Positions 1 to 8,812 of a stretch of 33,100 nt of DNA are shown one piece after another. Position numbers and translations under genes: made by a program. Source of the DNA: Methanohalophilus profundi. GTDB taxonomy: Archaea > Halobacteriota > Methanosarcinia > Methanosarcinales > Methanosarcinaceae. The stretch spans positions 258,981 to 292,080 of the forward strand of contig NZ_QBKB01000002.1 in NCBI RefSeq assembly GCF_004137855.1, given 5' to 3'. The notes under the pieces are model-generated. The model had not been told where the DNA came from, did not search any database, and was given only the letters and a program-made list of their open reading frames with translations. Numbering within the stretch: the stretch's first letter is position 1; each line of letters begins with the position of its first letter.

Positions 1-281
1 CGGAAGGGGACTCCTGTTTTACGAGTTGAACATGAATCCTTTACGGGTCTATTGCGTGCGGTCTTCACCTGATGGAGGAACTGGTTAGTCGTGCGGATCT
101 GGGAGATCTTCCGGAGTCGGATTTTGATCATCTGGCCCTGGATATAAAAAGGGCTTATAGCAGGCTTGTTATAGAATGGCTGGCTTACATGAAGTATTTA
201 AAGCACAAACACCTAATCTTTTCTCTGGCAATGCGAACCAATCCTTTTGATACAAAGAGCTCTGCAGTGGTCCATTCATGA
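1..281 (+). pseudogene. C-terminal end of an unrecognised protein, frame-broken and cut by the window edge
   Basis: Two overlapping reading frames look like one coding stretch. Frame 1 is open from the window edge to a TGA at 70-72. A second frame starts with ATG at 72 and runs 69 residues to a TGA at 279-281. The joined sequence would read through ...LLRAVFT into MEELVSRADLGDL and end near SLAMRTNPFD. The second part is hydrophilic with an amphipathic helix-like stretch. The simplest reading is the tail of a larger protein with a one-base indel near 65-72. I do not recognise the family with any confidence. A standalone 69-residue gene is the alternative, but I see no convincing ribosome binding site for it. 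Confidence 0.35.
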
Positions 282-329
282 AGTGCCTGTATTTAGCTTC
301 CAGTTACGGGTAAATAAAGAGAGAAAAAA

Positions 330-1518
330 ATGAGAATTCTATCAGGAAAGCACCCATCCAGACAACTTACCCTTTTATTCCTGGGGACCTTCTGTGTTTT
401 CCTGGCCCTTTTATCTTTTATTCCCCTGCTGCCACCCATAGCTGCAGAACTAAACATCTCCCGCTCAAACCTAGGTTGGGTGGCGGGAATTTTCATGATA
501 TGTATGGCATTTTTCCAGATTCCCTTTGGCATGATGTCAGACAGGTTGGGAAGAAAGCCCATGATAATCGGCGGTATATTCATTTTTTCCAGCGGATTAT
601 TTGTGACTTCCTTTGCTGATTCCCTTCTCAGCCTCCTGGGGGCACGTGCTATTTCAGGAATTGGGGCTGCAATCTTTTTTTTCGACCTCGTTCACGATGA
701 TTGGTGACCTTTATGAATTAAAGGAGAGGGGAAGGGCAATGGGTATAATAGCCATTGCTGTGGGATTGGGTACGATTTCCGGATATATAGCCGGGGGTAC
801 ACTGGGAGGAGAATACGGATGGCGACTTGTCTTCAGGGCACTTTCATTGATTGTTTTTCTTGTATGTGCTGTCTTTTTCCTGCTGGAAGAGACTGCTCCT
901 AAATATCGGGAAAGCACCCATTTCCTGAAACTTATGAGCCTGTCCCTCAATCTTTTCAAGACCCGCACCATCGTATATGTGACCTTTATAGCTATGTTCT
1001 GCAACATGGCTTCCATCGGTGCCACCTACGTACTGCCCTTCTTCGCCCAGGACCAGGGTATATCTACATCAACTACCGGTTTATTGTTCGTACCGTTTGC
1101 AGCGGTCAGTTCGATAAGTGCTTCAGGTTGTGGCAAATGCTCCGATACAATCGGCCGGAAAAAACCTCTGGTCGCAGTCACATTTGTGGCAGCGGTCGCT
1201 TTAATCCTGTTCTGCAGGATGCCAGTGGGCCCGCTGTCAATCGCCCTGAATTTTGCCCTGGTGGGCTTGTGTTTCAGTCCGGTTGTAACACTTACCTCAA
1301 CCATCCTCGTAGACGAGGTTGTACGTACCGATTCAAGCATACTGGGAACCACGATGAGTACGTTCAATATGATTCGCTGGCTCGGTGCAGCGCTGGGTCC
1401 GGTGATTGCAGGTTTGATGCTGGACCAGTACGGTGCACGTGCCTCGCTGCTGGTGCTGGCAGTGCTTGTGACGGCGGCGTTCGTGCTGGCGGTGGGATTG
1501 AGGGAGAAGTGGGAGTGA
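330..1518 (+). CDS. MFS transporter (drug/solute efflux type), split by a +1 slip in a T8 run
   Basis: This is a major facilitator superfamily permease that would move a small solute across the cytoplasmic membrane by proton exchange; the substrate cannot be told. The first frame (330-707) has the N-terminal helices and the MFS loop 2-3 signature (GMMSDRLGRKPM). The second frame (entered near 683, ending 1518) continues with GDLYELKERGRAMG, the second-half motif CSDTIGRKKPL and further helices. The two frames join at a run of eight T at 675-682; with seven T the product is about 395 residues, the usual MFS length. The start ATG at 330 sits just after an AGAGAG-rich stretch. A T-tailed hairpin follows at 1546-1569. 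The +1 may be a sequencing error or a true slippage site. The family is certain, the function of the allele is not. Confidence 0.85.
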
Positions 1519-1545
1519 AGGGCTGGTGAAGTTAATGTGAACTTG

Positions 1546-1569
1546 AAAGCAAACATATGTGTGCTTTTT
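1546..1569 (+). terminator. Hairpin plus T run after the MFS gene
   Basis: AAAGCA at 1546-1551 pairs with TGCTTT at 1562-1567 and is followed by T up to 1569. It lies 28 bases after the MFS stop codon and fits a transcription terminator. Confidence 0.5.
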
Positions 1570-1710
1570 GAATCATAATGATACAATTTTGCTTTGTTTT
1601 TCCAGGTAAAGTAATATATATGTTGCTTCCCTTACATCAGGAGAAGATATCCTAATTTGGAAAAGATGGTAATCTCCTCTATGTCAGGTTTTTATCTTTT
1701 TTCATTGCTT

Positions 1711-2079
1711 TCAGGAATCTACGTAATATGTTACTGTCTTCTTAAACTCATGTATGTCAATTGGTTTAGAAATATACCCAACACAACCGGCATTGATGAA
1801 TTTGTTCTCATCTCCTCTCATTGCATGTGCTGTAAGTGCTACTACAGGTATGTTTTTTGAATTCTCCGATTTTTTGAGATGGTTTAAAACTTCAATTCCG
1901 TCCATTTTGGGCAACTGTATATCCAGCAAGATCAAATCAAAATTACTGTTTTCATTAACGATATCAAGAGCTTCTGATCCATCTTCAGCCTGTTCGACTT
2001 CATAACCATATGATTCAAGAAGGTCTACAGTAAGTTCCATATTCATTGGATTATCTTCAACAACCAGTACTTTTGTCAT
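1711..2079 (-). CDS. Stand-alone response regulator receiver (CheY-like)
   Basis: A 122-residue single-domain receiver that takes a phosphoryl group from a histidine kinase. All key residues are visible: the acidic pair E8-D9, the phospho-acceptor D53 in LLDIQLPKMDG, T83 in ALTA and K105 in SKP. There is no output domain, so it must act by protein contact or as a relay. It lies 25 bases downstream of a histidine kinase on the same strand, which makes that kinase the obvious partner. Domain architecture of kinase followed by a lone receiver is common in methanogens. Start ATG at 2079 with the usual MTKVLVVEDN opening. Confidence 0.93.
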   Translation of the reverse strand: MTKVLVVEDNPMNMELTVDLLESYGYEVEQAEDGSEALDIVNENSNFDLILLDIQLPKMDGIEVLNHLKKSENSKNIPVVALTAHAMRGDENKFINAGCVGYISKPIDIHEFKKTVTYYVDS

Positions 2080-2104
2080 TTACTTCACATCCTATAAGTT
2101 TGTG

Positions 2105-3946
2105 TTATTTCAACGGGACAGTGAACGTAAAGGTACTTCCCTTTCCAACTTCACTCTCAATCCAGATCTCTCCATCATGCATCTCCACGTACTTCTTCAC
2201 CAGAGCAAGACCCAATCCTGTTCCTTCATACTCTTTATTAGAAAACGAACCTGCCTGTATGAAAGGGTCAAAAATTTCTTCTTGTAATTCTGGGTTTATA
2301 CCAATTCCATCATCAATAACAGATACATACAATTCTTTATCATCAAAGGATCCCTTTAGCCATACATTTCCATTTGCTGGAGTATACTTTATCGCATTGC
2401 TAAGTAAATTGTAGATAATTGCTTTTAGTTTTATTTTATCGATACACATTTCAAAACTATCAGGTGAAATATCAATTTCAAGATGGATATTCTTTTCCTT
2501 TGCCAGCTGCTTGACAAAAATACTCGTCTCTTTTATCAATGCAGACACATTAGTCATTTCAGGTTCCAGTTCGATTTTACCTGATTCAACTCTTGATAGA
2601 TCAAGAACACCATTAATTAATTCCAGTAAGTGTTCTCCACTATTTTCTACATTTGAAATATACTTGTGCTGCTTTTCATTTAGTTCTCCAAATTGTTCTC
2701 CACTCAAAACCTGAGAAAAACCAATTATGGAATTAAGAGGTGTACGCAATTCATGACTCATATTTGCAAGGAATTCAGATTTGGTACGATTTGCTTCCTG
2801 CGCTGAAAGTTTTGCTTTGATAATTGCGTCTTCAAATTTCTTCTGTTCACTAATATCTCGCGAGACACCAAATATAACATTCTTTCCTTCCCATGTACCA
2901 TGTGTTATTTTAGTTTCGACAGGTATTATATTTCCCTTGCAATCAATAAGAGGTACATGACATGAATCCTTTTGACCTTTTATCATAGCCTCAACAATGG
3001 TATGGGCTTCATCTCTTCTTTCAGGAGGATGTACATCAAGAATATACATTGATTTCAATTCATCAGATGTATATCCTAATTTCAATTCAACCTTTTTATT
3101 TGTAGCAATGATATTCCCATTCATATCCAAAATAAACACAAAATCGTTTAAATTGTTATAAAATTGAATGAGTTCTCTTCTTTGCCTCTTTGTTCTGTCA
3201 TATATTTTTTTGCGTTGATCTATATCTTCATGTACACCAAGAGCTCGATGAGGAATACCTTTTTTGTCAACTTCAAACGTCTTGCCTTTTCCAGAGATCC
3301 ATTTCCATGTCCCGTCCTTACATTTCAGGCGAAACTCTTCCTCATAGGGTTGGGCATTCTCAACACATTTCTGAATACGCGGAAGAACGCTTTTTTTATC
3401 CTCGGGATGCATCAAACCGGCCCACGTATCTCGATTCATGGGAAGTTCTCCAGGTTCATATCCCAGCATAGTGTAATATCTTGGACTGAAATATATTTCA
3501 TCTGTATCCAGGTTCCAATCCCAAAAACCATGGTCTGCTGAATCCATGGCTAATTCAAGCCGTTCTTTTATTTCCTCAAGTTGTTTTTGTGTCTTTTTCA
3601 TATCAGTAATATCACTGAAAATAGTTGTAAATTTACCTTTTTGGGAAGAGGCTACAGATATAGTAAAATGTTTATTCATTGGTGGGAAATAAGTTTCAAA
3701 TTTAGTTGCTCTACCAGTTTTTGCAACTTGAGAATATACATCAATATAAGGAGGTTTTTCGCATCCATATATGTCTGAAGCACGTTTACCAATTACATTT
3801 TCCTTACTTAAACCCAGTATCTTTTCATAAGCGGGATTCAAACCAGTGATAATATAATCTTCAGGAAGACCTTCTTCATCATATATCATTTCGTGAAAAC
3901 AGATTCCTTCCTCTACAATTTGTATCAAATCATCCATATATACCAC
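2105..3946 (-). CDS. Multi-PAS sensor histidine kinase
   Basis: A 613-residue kinase with no membrane segment seen, so probably a cytoplasmic sensor. Three PAS domains cover about residues 1-120, 125-250 (a PAS_3 type with WDWNLDTDEIYFSPR and a PAC end) and 260-370. The HisKA domain carries the phospho-acceptor H398 in MSHELRTPLNS. The HATPase domain has the N box (LLSNAIKYTP), G1 (DDGIGI), F box (IFDPF) and G2 (GTGLGLALV). The ligand cannot be told. The receiver gene follows 25 bases downstream and is the likely phosphotransfer partner. The C-terminal kinase core closely resembles that of the divergent kinase at 4495-7230 (for example KKYVEMHDGEIW against KKYVEMHDGEVW), so the two look like paralogues. 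Confidence 0.93.
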   Translation of the reverse strand: MVYMDDLIQIVEEGICFHEMIYDEEGLPEDYIITGLNPAYEKILGLSKENVIGKRASDIYGCEKPPYIDVYSQVAKTGRATKFETYFPPMNKHFTISVASSQKGKFTTIFSDITDMKKTQKQLEEIKERLELAMDSADHGFWDWNLDTDEIYFSPRYYTMLGYEPGELPMNRDTWAGLMHPEDKKSVLPRIQKCVENAQPYEEEFRLKCKDGTWKWISGKGKTFEVDKKGIPHRALGVHEDIDQRKKIYDRTKRQRRELIQFYNNLNDFVFILDMNGNIIATNKKVELKLGYTSDELKSMYILDVHPPERRDEAHTIVEAMIKGQKDSCHVPLIDCKGNIIPVETKITHGTWEGKNVIFGVSRDISEQKKFEDAIIKAKLSAQEANRTKSEFLANMSHELRTPLNSIIGFSQVLSGEQFGELNEKQHKYISNVENSGEHLLELINGVLDLSRVESGKIELEPEMTNVSALIKETSIFVKQLAKEKNIHLEIDISPDSFEMCIDKIKLKAIIYNLLSNAIKYTPANGNVWLKGSFDDKELYVSVIDDGIGINPELQEEIFDPFIQAGSFSNKEYEGTGLGLALVKKYVEMHDGEIWIESEVGKGSTFTFTVPLK

Positions 3947-4491
3947 TTTCTGTTATGACAACATAACACTGATTATGTGGCTTATAGCAACAACAAACGC
4001 TTATCAGTATTACTGTGCAAAATAATTATACTTCTATAACCTTTATTTCTTTAAGACTGTATATATTATAAACATTTCGATTTGAATAATTTCTGATGTA
4101 TATGATACCGATACAGGTCAGCACATTAGAGTTTATGATGCATTGCCAACTTTAATTACGTATATTTTCTAAATTTTATCAGTTTCTCTAATAATTCAAT
4201 CTTATCCAAAGTATTTGTATATCTAAAAGAATTAGATCAAATATGTCATTATGGCTGTTTCTAAAGATTCAGGATCATTATAGGATGTTTCTCCATATCT
4301 GAGGAAAATGCATTTACATTTGCCTTTATTTGATCACACTTATTAACCATTTATAGGATTAAATTGTCAGCATTAATTTCATCAATTTTTCTATGAGAAA
4401 TATTAATATAAGGACTAGTGCAATATCTTAAATAGGATAGTTTCTAAATATAATTACTAGTGTATCATTTTAATATTTTGTTGAGCATGAT
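3947..4491. other. AT-rich divergent intergenic region between two histidine kinases
   Basis: 545 bases without a gene. A perfect palindrome lies at 3951-3968, next to the left kinase start. TATA-like stretches include one on the minus strand near 4061-4075. The heptamer ACTAGTG occurs twice, at 4414-4420 and 4456-4462, ahead of the right kinase. I see no conserved RNA structure or coding sequence. Confidence 0.5.
3951..3968. promoter_or_regulatory. Palindrome just upstream of the histidine kinase start
   Basis: TGTTATG (3951-3957), spacer ACAA, CATAACA (3962-3968): a perfect 7-base inverted repeat ending five bases upstream of the kinase ATG at 3946. It could be an operator or a hairpin in the mRNA leader that covers the start region. 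Function is inferred from position only. Confidence 0.35.
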
Positions 4492-4494
4492 TTG

Positions 4495-7230
4495 ATGATT
4501 GGTGCTGAATTATTTGATTTATGGGAAGATACTATTGCAATACTTTCTCCAGACGGAGTCATTTCTTATACTAATAAAAACTGGAAACAGTTTGCCCAAG
4601 ATAATGGCTTGAATCCAGATGAATGCGATGAAGGAACTAATTACCTTAAAGTATGTGATGAAGCAAGAGGCCAAAATTCTAATGAAGCTTCTATTGCATC
4701 AGAAGGAATCAGGGAGGTAATATCTGGAAAAAAGTCAATATTCAAAATCGAGTATCCCTGTCACAGTCCAGGTGAAAGACGCTGGTTTTTACTGAAAGTG
4801 ACACCTCTTTCAAAAGAATCACCCACAAATGTCCTGCTGCAGCACATAGATATAACTGGGCGCAAACTTGCTGAAGAAGAAACAATAAGAAGTAAAGATA
4901 AATTCAGGGACATCTTTTCAGAATCTCCTATACCCATTGAAATTTACAATTCTGAAGGACACTTAACCGATGCCAATACTTCCTACTTAAAACTTTTTGG
5001 TATATCTGATGTTGCAGAGGTACAAAGTTTCAATCTTTTTGATGACCCCAATTTACCTGCTGATGCAAGAGAACAGTTGCTTGCAGGTGAAACGGTTGAG
5101 TATGAAAACACTTTTGATTTTGAACTGGTCAAAAAACTAGACTTGTATAATACAAGTCGTTCAGGTACTATCTATGTAAATGTGAAAATATCTGCATTGT
5201 GTATGACTGGTTATTTGGTCCACGTTCAAGATATTACCAAACAGAAAAAACATGAAGAGAAAATAAAGTTGTTCAAAACCATTTTTGATAATGCAAATTC
5301 TGGAAATGCAATTACTGATCTTGATGGAAATATCAAGTATGTAAACGATTGTTTTGCAAAAAACCATGGGTTTGAACCTGACGAACTAATCGGGCAAAAT
5401 TTGTCTATTTTTCATAATGAAGAACAGATGACAGATGTAAGCAGTATTAATAAATCATTATTGGAAGATGGCTACTATACCAATGTTGAAGTCTGGCATA
5501 CTCACAGAAATGGCACAACTTTTCCAATGTTGATGACTGGTATAATTATAGAAGATGAACTACAGAATCCTCAGTTTATTGCTGCTACAGCTATTGATAT
5601 CACTGAAATGAAAGATAAAGAATACAAATTGCGTGAAAGTGAAGCCAAATTCAGAAGCTATATAAACAACGCTCCAGATGGCATTTTTGTTGCTGATGAG
5701 AATGGTTACTATATAGATGTCAACAATGCTGCCTGTGATATTACAGGTTATTCAAAGAACGAATTAATTGGAATGCACCTACTGGATCTACTGCCACCTG
5801 ATGTTCATAAATATGTAATTAATAAATTTGAAGATGTAAAAAATAAAGGAAAAGCAGATATTGAAATCCCATATTTGACTAAAGATGGGGATAAAAGATG
5901 GTGGAGGGTTACAGCTGCTGCTTTATCCGAAAACAGGATAATTGGGTTTGTTGAAGACATAACTCAACATCAGAAAAATTTGCAAAGACTAGACTATCTC
6001 ACCGATACATTGCGTTGCATACGTGATGTGAATCAGATAATTGTCAAAGAAAGCAATTCTTATGACTTATTACAGAAAATTTGTGACAACTTAACCAAAT
6101 ATAATACTTATGCTGCCGCCTGGATAGGCATTTTTGATGAAAACAATAAAATTAATATGATTACTGAAAGTGGTTACAGCAATAAATTTGATGATTTCCT
6201 TGAATATACCAAAACGAATATGCCACATTGTGCTCAATGTGCTTTAGAGGCCAGTGATTATATAATCATAGAAAATCCCGAAAAAGAATGTAGTGGATGC
6301 CCATTGCATAATGAATATGGAAGGGAAGATGTCTTTGTATCAAAAATTGAGTATGGCAATAAGGTATACGGTACAATTGCACTAACAATACCTGAAGATT
6401 ATGTAAGTGATGAAGAGATTATTGATCTATCCAGGGAAGTTGTTGATGACATTTCCTTTTCACTTTATAATCTGGAACTGGAAGCACTCCGACAAACTGC
6501 AAAAGAATCTTTACTTGAAGGCAAACTTGTGGCTGAAGAAGCCAATCGTACCAAATCGGAATTTCTTGCCAATATGAGTCATGAATTGCGTACACCTCTA
6601 AACTCAGTTATCGGGTTTTCTCAGGTGCTGGAAGAGAATGCCTCCAATCATCTGGACGATAAAGAAATCAAATATGTATCTAATGTTCTAAAAAGTGGAG
6701 ACTATTTGTTAGAGTTGATTAACGATATTCTTGACATTTCAAAAGTCGAATCTGGTAATATGGATTATGTGCCTGAATCTGTAAATATTGAAGAAATAAT
6801 CGATGGTACAATTACGCTTGTGAGCCCTATGGCAAAAAAGAAAGCAATTGATTTACATGTCAGTTTTAAGCATGAATATCCAGATATGCAGGCTGACAGG
6901 ATGAAATTCAAAGAAATCATGTATAACCTGCTTAGCAACGCAATAAAATTCACACCTGAAAAGGGTGAAGTCCAGGTTACTACAAAAATTATCGATGAAA
7001 AACTTCATGTCTCTGTTTCAGATACAGGCATTGGAATCCCTGAAGGAAAGTTCAAGAGCATCTTTGACCCTTTCGAACAAGTCGATTCATCTGCTAACAG
7101 AAAATTTGGTGGTACGGGCCTGGGACTTTCCCTGGTGAAGAAATACGTGGAGATGCATGATGGAGAGGTCTGGGTCGAAAGTGAAATAGGAAAAGGAAGT
7201 ACCTTTACGTTCACTGTCCCTCTTGTTTAA
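4495..7230 (+). CDS. Large PAS/GAF sensor histidine kinase with paired CxxC motifs
   Basis: A kinase of about 911 residues with no membrane segment seen. Order: four PAS domains (about 8-125, 130-248, 255-375 and 380-495), a GAF-like domain (about 505-655), HisKA with H696 in MSHELRTPLNS, and a HATPase domain with LLSNAIKFTP, DTGIGIP, IFDPFEQ and GTGLGLSLV. The GAF-like domain has two CxxC pairs (C579/C582 in HCAQC and C599/C602 in CSGC), which could bind a metal or cluster or act as a redox switch; this is inference. A TTG at 4492 precedes the ATG at 4495; the ATG is preferred although no clear ribosome binding site is seen. The gene is divergent from a closely related kinase with a receiver, so it may use the same receiver. 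Confidence 0.93.
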   Translation: MIGAELFDLWEDTIAILSPDGVISYTNKNWKQFAQDNGLNPDECDEGTNYLKVCDEARGQNSNEASIASEGIREVISGKKSIFKIEYPCHSPGERRWFLLKVTPLSKESPTNVLLQHIDITGRKLAEEETIRSKDKFRDIFSESPIPIEIYNSEGHLTDANTSYLKLFGISDVAEVQSFNLFDDPNLPADAREQLLAGETVEYENTFDFELVKKLDLYNTSRSGTIYVNVKISALCMTGYLVHVQDITKQKKHEEKIKLFKTIFDNANSGNAITDLDGNIKYVNDCFAKNHGFEPDELIGQNLSIFHNEEQMTDVSSINKSLLEDGYYTNVEVWHTHRNGTTFPMLMTGIIIEDELQNPQFIAATAIDITEMKDKEYKLRESEAKFRSYINNAPDGIFVADENGYYIDVNNAACDITGYSKNELIGMHLLDLLPPDVHKYVINKFEDVKNKGKADIEIPYLTKDGDKRWWRVTAAALSENRIIGFVEDITQHQKNLQRLDYLTDTLRCIRDVNQIIVKESNSYDLLQKICDNLTKYNTYAAAWIGIFDENNKINMITESGYSNKFDDFLEYTKTNMPHCAQCALEASDYIIIENPEKECSGCPLHNEYGREDVFVSKIEYGNKVYGTIALTIPEDYVSDEEIIDLSREVVDDISFSLYNLELEALRQTAKESLLEGKLVAEEANRTKSEFLANMSHELRTPLNSVIGFSQVLEENASNHLDDKEIKYVSNVLKSGDYLLELINDILDISKVESGNMDYVPESVNIEEIIDGTITLVSPMAKKKAIDLHVSFKHEYPDMQADRMKFKEIMYNLLSNAIKFTPEKGEVQVTTKIIDEKLHVSVSDTGIGIPEGKFKSIFDPFEQVDSSANRKFGGTGLGLSLVKKYVEMHDGEVWVESEIGKGSTFTFTVPLV

Positions 7231-7263
7231 TGGAAAAGTGTTTCTCTGGTAACGATTGCTATT

Positions 7264-7614
7264 TTAGCGTTTTGCCGAATACCATGATGCCAAAAATAAT
7301 ACAATAGATGACATAAACAAAAGACAGATCAAACCCACTATTTGGTAATTCATTTCCTGTTTTGAGTTGCTATTTGTTGAATTTGATTTGTTATTTTGAA
7401 TTATGTATTCTTTCTCTCCCATACTATCCATGATAATATTGGCAATTATGCTTTTATCAAATGAGTTTGAGATTTCATTACAGTTATATTTAAGTTCTTT
7501 TTGTGGATTTTCATCTTCAAAATCTTTATTATTGCCAAAATTTATGAATAAATGAGAACTTACGATAATTACTGTAGCCACAATAATCACAAAAATCATA
7601 AAATTGGCTTTCAT
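7264..7614 (-). CDS. Small protein with two membrane helices, unknown
   Basis: 116 residues. One hydrophobic helix is at the N-terminus (about 5-24, possibly a signal anchor) and one near the C-terminus (about 90-110), with a polar, Asn/Ser/Lys-rich stretch of about 65 residues between them, probably outside the cell. I do not recognise a family. The gene is convergent with the histidine kinase that ends 33 bases away, and its 5' side opens onto the long gene-free region. Base composition matches the AT-rich surroundings. Confidence 0.6.
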   Translation of the reverse strand: MKANFMIFVIIVATVIIVSSHLFINFGNNKDFEDENPQKELKYNCNEISNSFDKSIIANIIMDSMGEKEYIIQNNKSNSTNSNSKQEMNYQIVGLICLLFMSSIVLFLASWYSAKR

Positions 7615-7932
7615 TCAATCACTTTTGCAGTCAATTCGATAGCTGAGAATATGTTATAAAGAATATTTATATTTATATTTTATATAAATGTACACATATT
7701 ATGATGTGTATCTATATATGTAACATATATAGGCTCTATAGGTCTTCTTTATTTATTCAAATTAAGAAAATTATCAAGTATTGTGTATATACACTTTTGC
7801 ATACAAAAAAGATGTAATTGTAAAATATGATTGTTAATTATTTAAACTGATCAGACTTTATAATTTATTCCATGGGAAAATACCCCATGAGGCCTTTACA
7901 TTATTTCTTCTGTAATTCCAATCATCGTATAA

Positions 7933-8003
7933 TTCATAGGAATACAGTAATATTCGCCAAATACTTTCACTTTTCTTTAGATTATTGGTTTAATTCCTAT
8001 GAA
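7933..8003. repeat. 11-base perfect inverted repeat with 49-base loop
   Basis: TTCATAGGAAT at 7933-7943 is the exact reverse complement of ATTCCTATGAA at 7993-8003. Between them CCAA (7957-7960) can pair with TTGG (7985-7988). It could be an RNA stem, an operator pair or the ends of a small mobile relic. No TATA box at the right distance is obvious. Confidence 0.4.
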
Positions 8004-8090
8004 ATTTACTAACAATTATTCATCTAGTAATCCCGTTTTATAAAATTACCAAAAGAGGTTTACTATATAACTTCGTGCATATAAAAAATG

Positions 8091-8098
8091 TTATATAT
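8091..8098 (+). promoter_or_regulatory. TATA box for the candidate small RNA
   Basis: TTATATAT centred near 8094. The usual archaeal spacing of about 26 bases puts the transcription start at about 8120, exactly the first base of the long stem described next. Confidence 0.5.
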
Positions 8099-8119
8099 CA
8101 TAATTCACATAATTTACTA

Positions 8120-8332
8120 TGGTGGGCAAGATGAAAAGCAGCTTTCATATCGTACCACCACCATACTACCAAACTGCTTTTTTTACGATGTCTTGCCCAT
8201 CACAGTGATTCTCGGATACAATTAGCATATCCAGACATATCAAAATGGAATTGATTAACTGAAAGTATTTCCTTTTTGCAGGTTCGTCTTCTGGCCAAAA
8301 CACTTTACACCATGCATTTCTACTTTTTTTTT
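8120..8332 (+). ncRNA. Candidate structured small RNA (unnamed)
   Basis: The stem 8120-8131 (TGGTGGGCAAGA) pairs with 8191-8202 (TCTTGCCCATCA), 12 pairs with one G-U. Inside it AAAAGCAG (8134-8141) pairs with CTGCTTTT (8174-8181). The apical loop is C-rich (ACCACCACCA at 8154-8163) and unpaired in this fold. A second small hairpin GGATA/TATCC lies at 8214-8232. A run of nine T at 8324-8332 is a likely terminator. The start fits a TATA box at 8091. The island is richer in GC than its flanks, as structured RNAs in AT-rich archaea tend to be. The loop could pair with G-rich ribosome binding sites, and CCACC (8155-8159) can also pair with the 5' GGTGG (8121-8125), giving an alternative fold. No known family recognised; the 3' end is uncertain. 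Confidence 0.5.
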
Positions 8333-8465
8333 ATTTAAGAGTCAGTGAGCAATTAATGTTAAGATCAAGGATATAAAAATTGAAAATACAACTCCCTAAA
8401 TCCAAAACCTGTCGCTATGCTTAATAAATTAGAAAATCAAATGTTGGAATTGGAGATGAACAAAG

Positions 8466-8750
8466 ATGAAACATGGGGAGTTTTATAAGAATAATGAGAC
8501 TGGCAAAGTTGGGAAGATTGTAGAAACAAATCCACTGGCAATTTTCTTAAAAATGGATGGTAATTTTGTCGAATTTGAGAGGGATATATTTTTGGATTAT
8601 TGGTCCAGAGTCGAGGGAGAGTCGGAATACGAATTGGAACTCACTTTGTTATATGATGAAATATGCCAGATCGCAGACAAGCAGAATGTGGACACTAAAA
8701 AATTAATCGCCGATCTAAATCGCCTGTCTACAAAACAAAATCCTGCTTAA
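8466..8750 (+). CDS. Small conserved-looking soluble protein, unknown
   Basis: 94 residues, acidic, no membrane segment. The first half (about 1-50) reads like a small beta-rich fold with an alternating hydrophobic pattern (GKVGKIVET, LAIFLKM), the second half is helical (ELELTLLYDEICQIADK). GGAG at 8452-8455 is a good ribosome binding site ten bases before ATG 8466. The stop is followed by a T7 run (8751-8757) that may end the transcript. I do not recognise a family. It lies about 130 bases after the candidate small RNA's T run, so it probably has its own promoter. Confidence 0.6.
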   Translation: MKHGEFYKNNETGKVGKIVETNPLAIFLKMDGNFVEFERDIFLDYWSRVEGESEYELELTLLYDEICQIADKQNVDTKKLIADLNRLSTKQNPA

Positions 8751-8812
8751 TTTTTTTGAATCGGTCGTTAATCAGTTCTTTTGATGGCAATTGGTCGATT
8801 GAATGTCCAATT

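Larger units (their letters stand above)
7615..8465. other. 850-base gene-free region with structured elements
   Basis: No convincing protein gene on either strand. It is very AT-rich apart from an island at about 8119-8205. It contains a short CATGGG/CCCATG hairpin (7871-7889), an 11-base inverted repeat (7933-8003), a TATA box at 8091 and a candidate small RNA from about 8120 to 8332. These are listed separately. Confidence 0.6.

Noticed and set aside
1026-1586. Long open frame antisense to the MFS gene
   Set aside because: Ser/Thr/Ala-rich composition typical of an antisense shadow; the plus-strand frame has clear MFS motifs.
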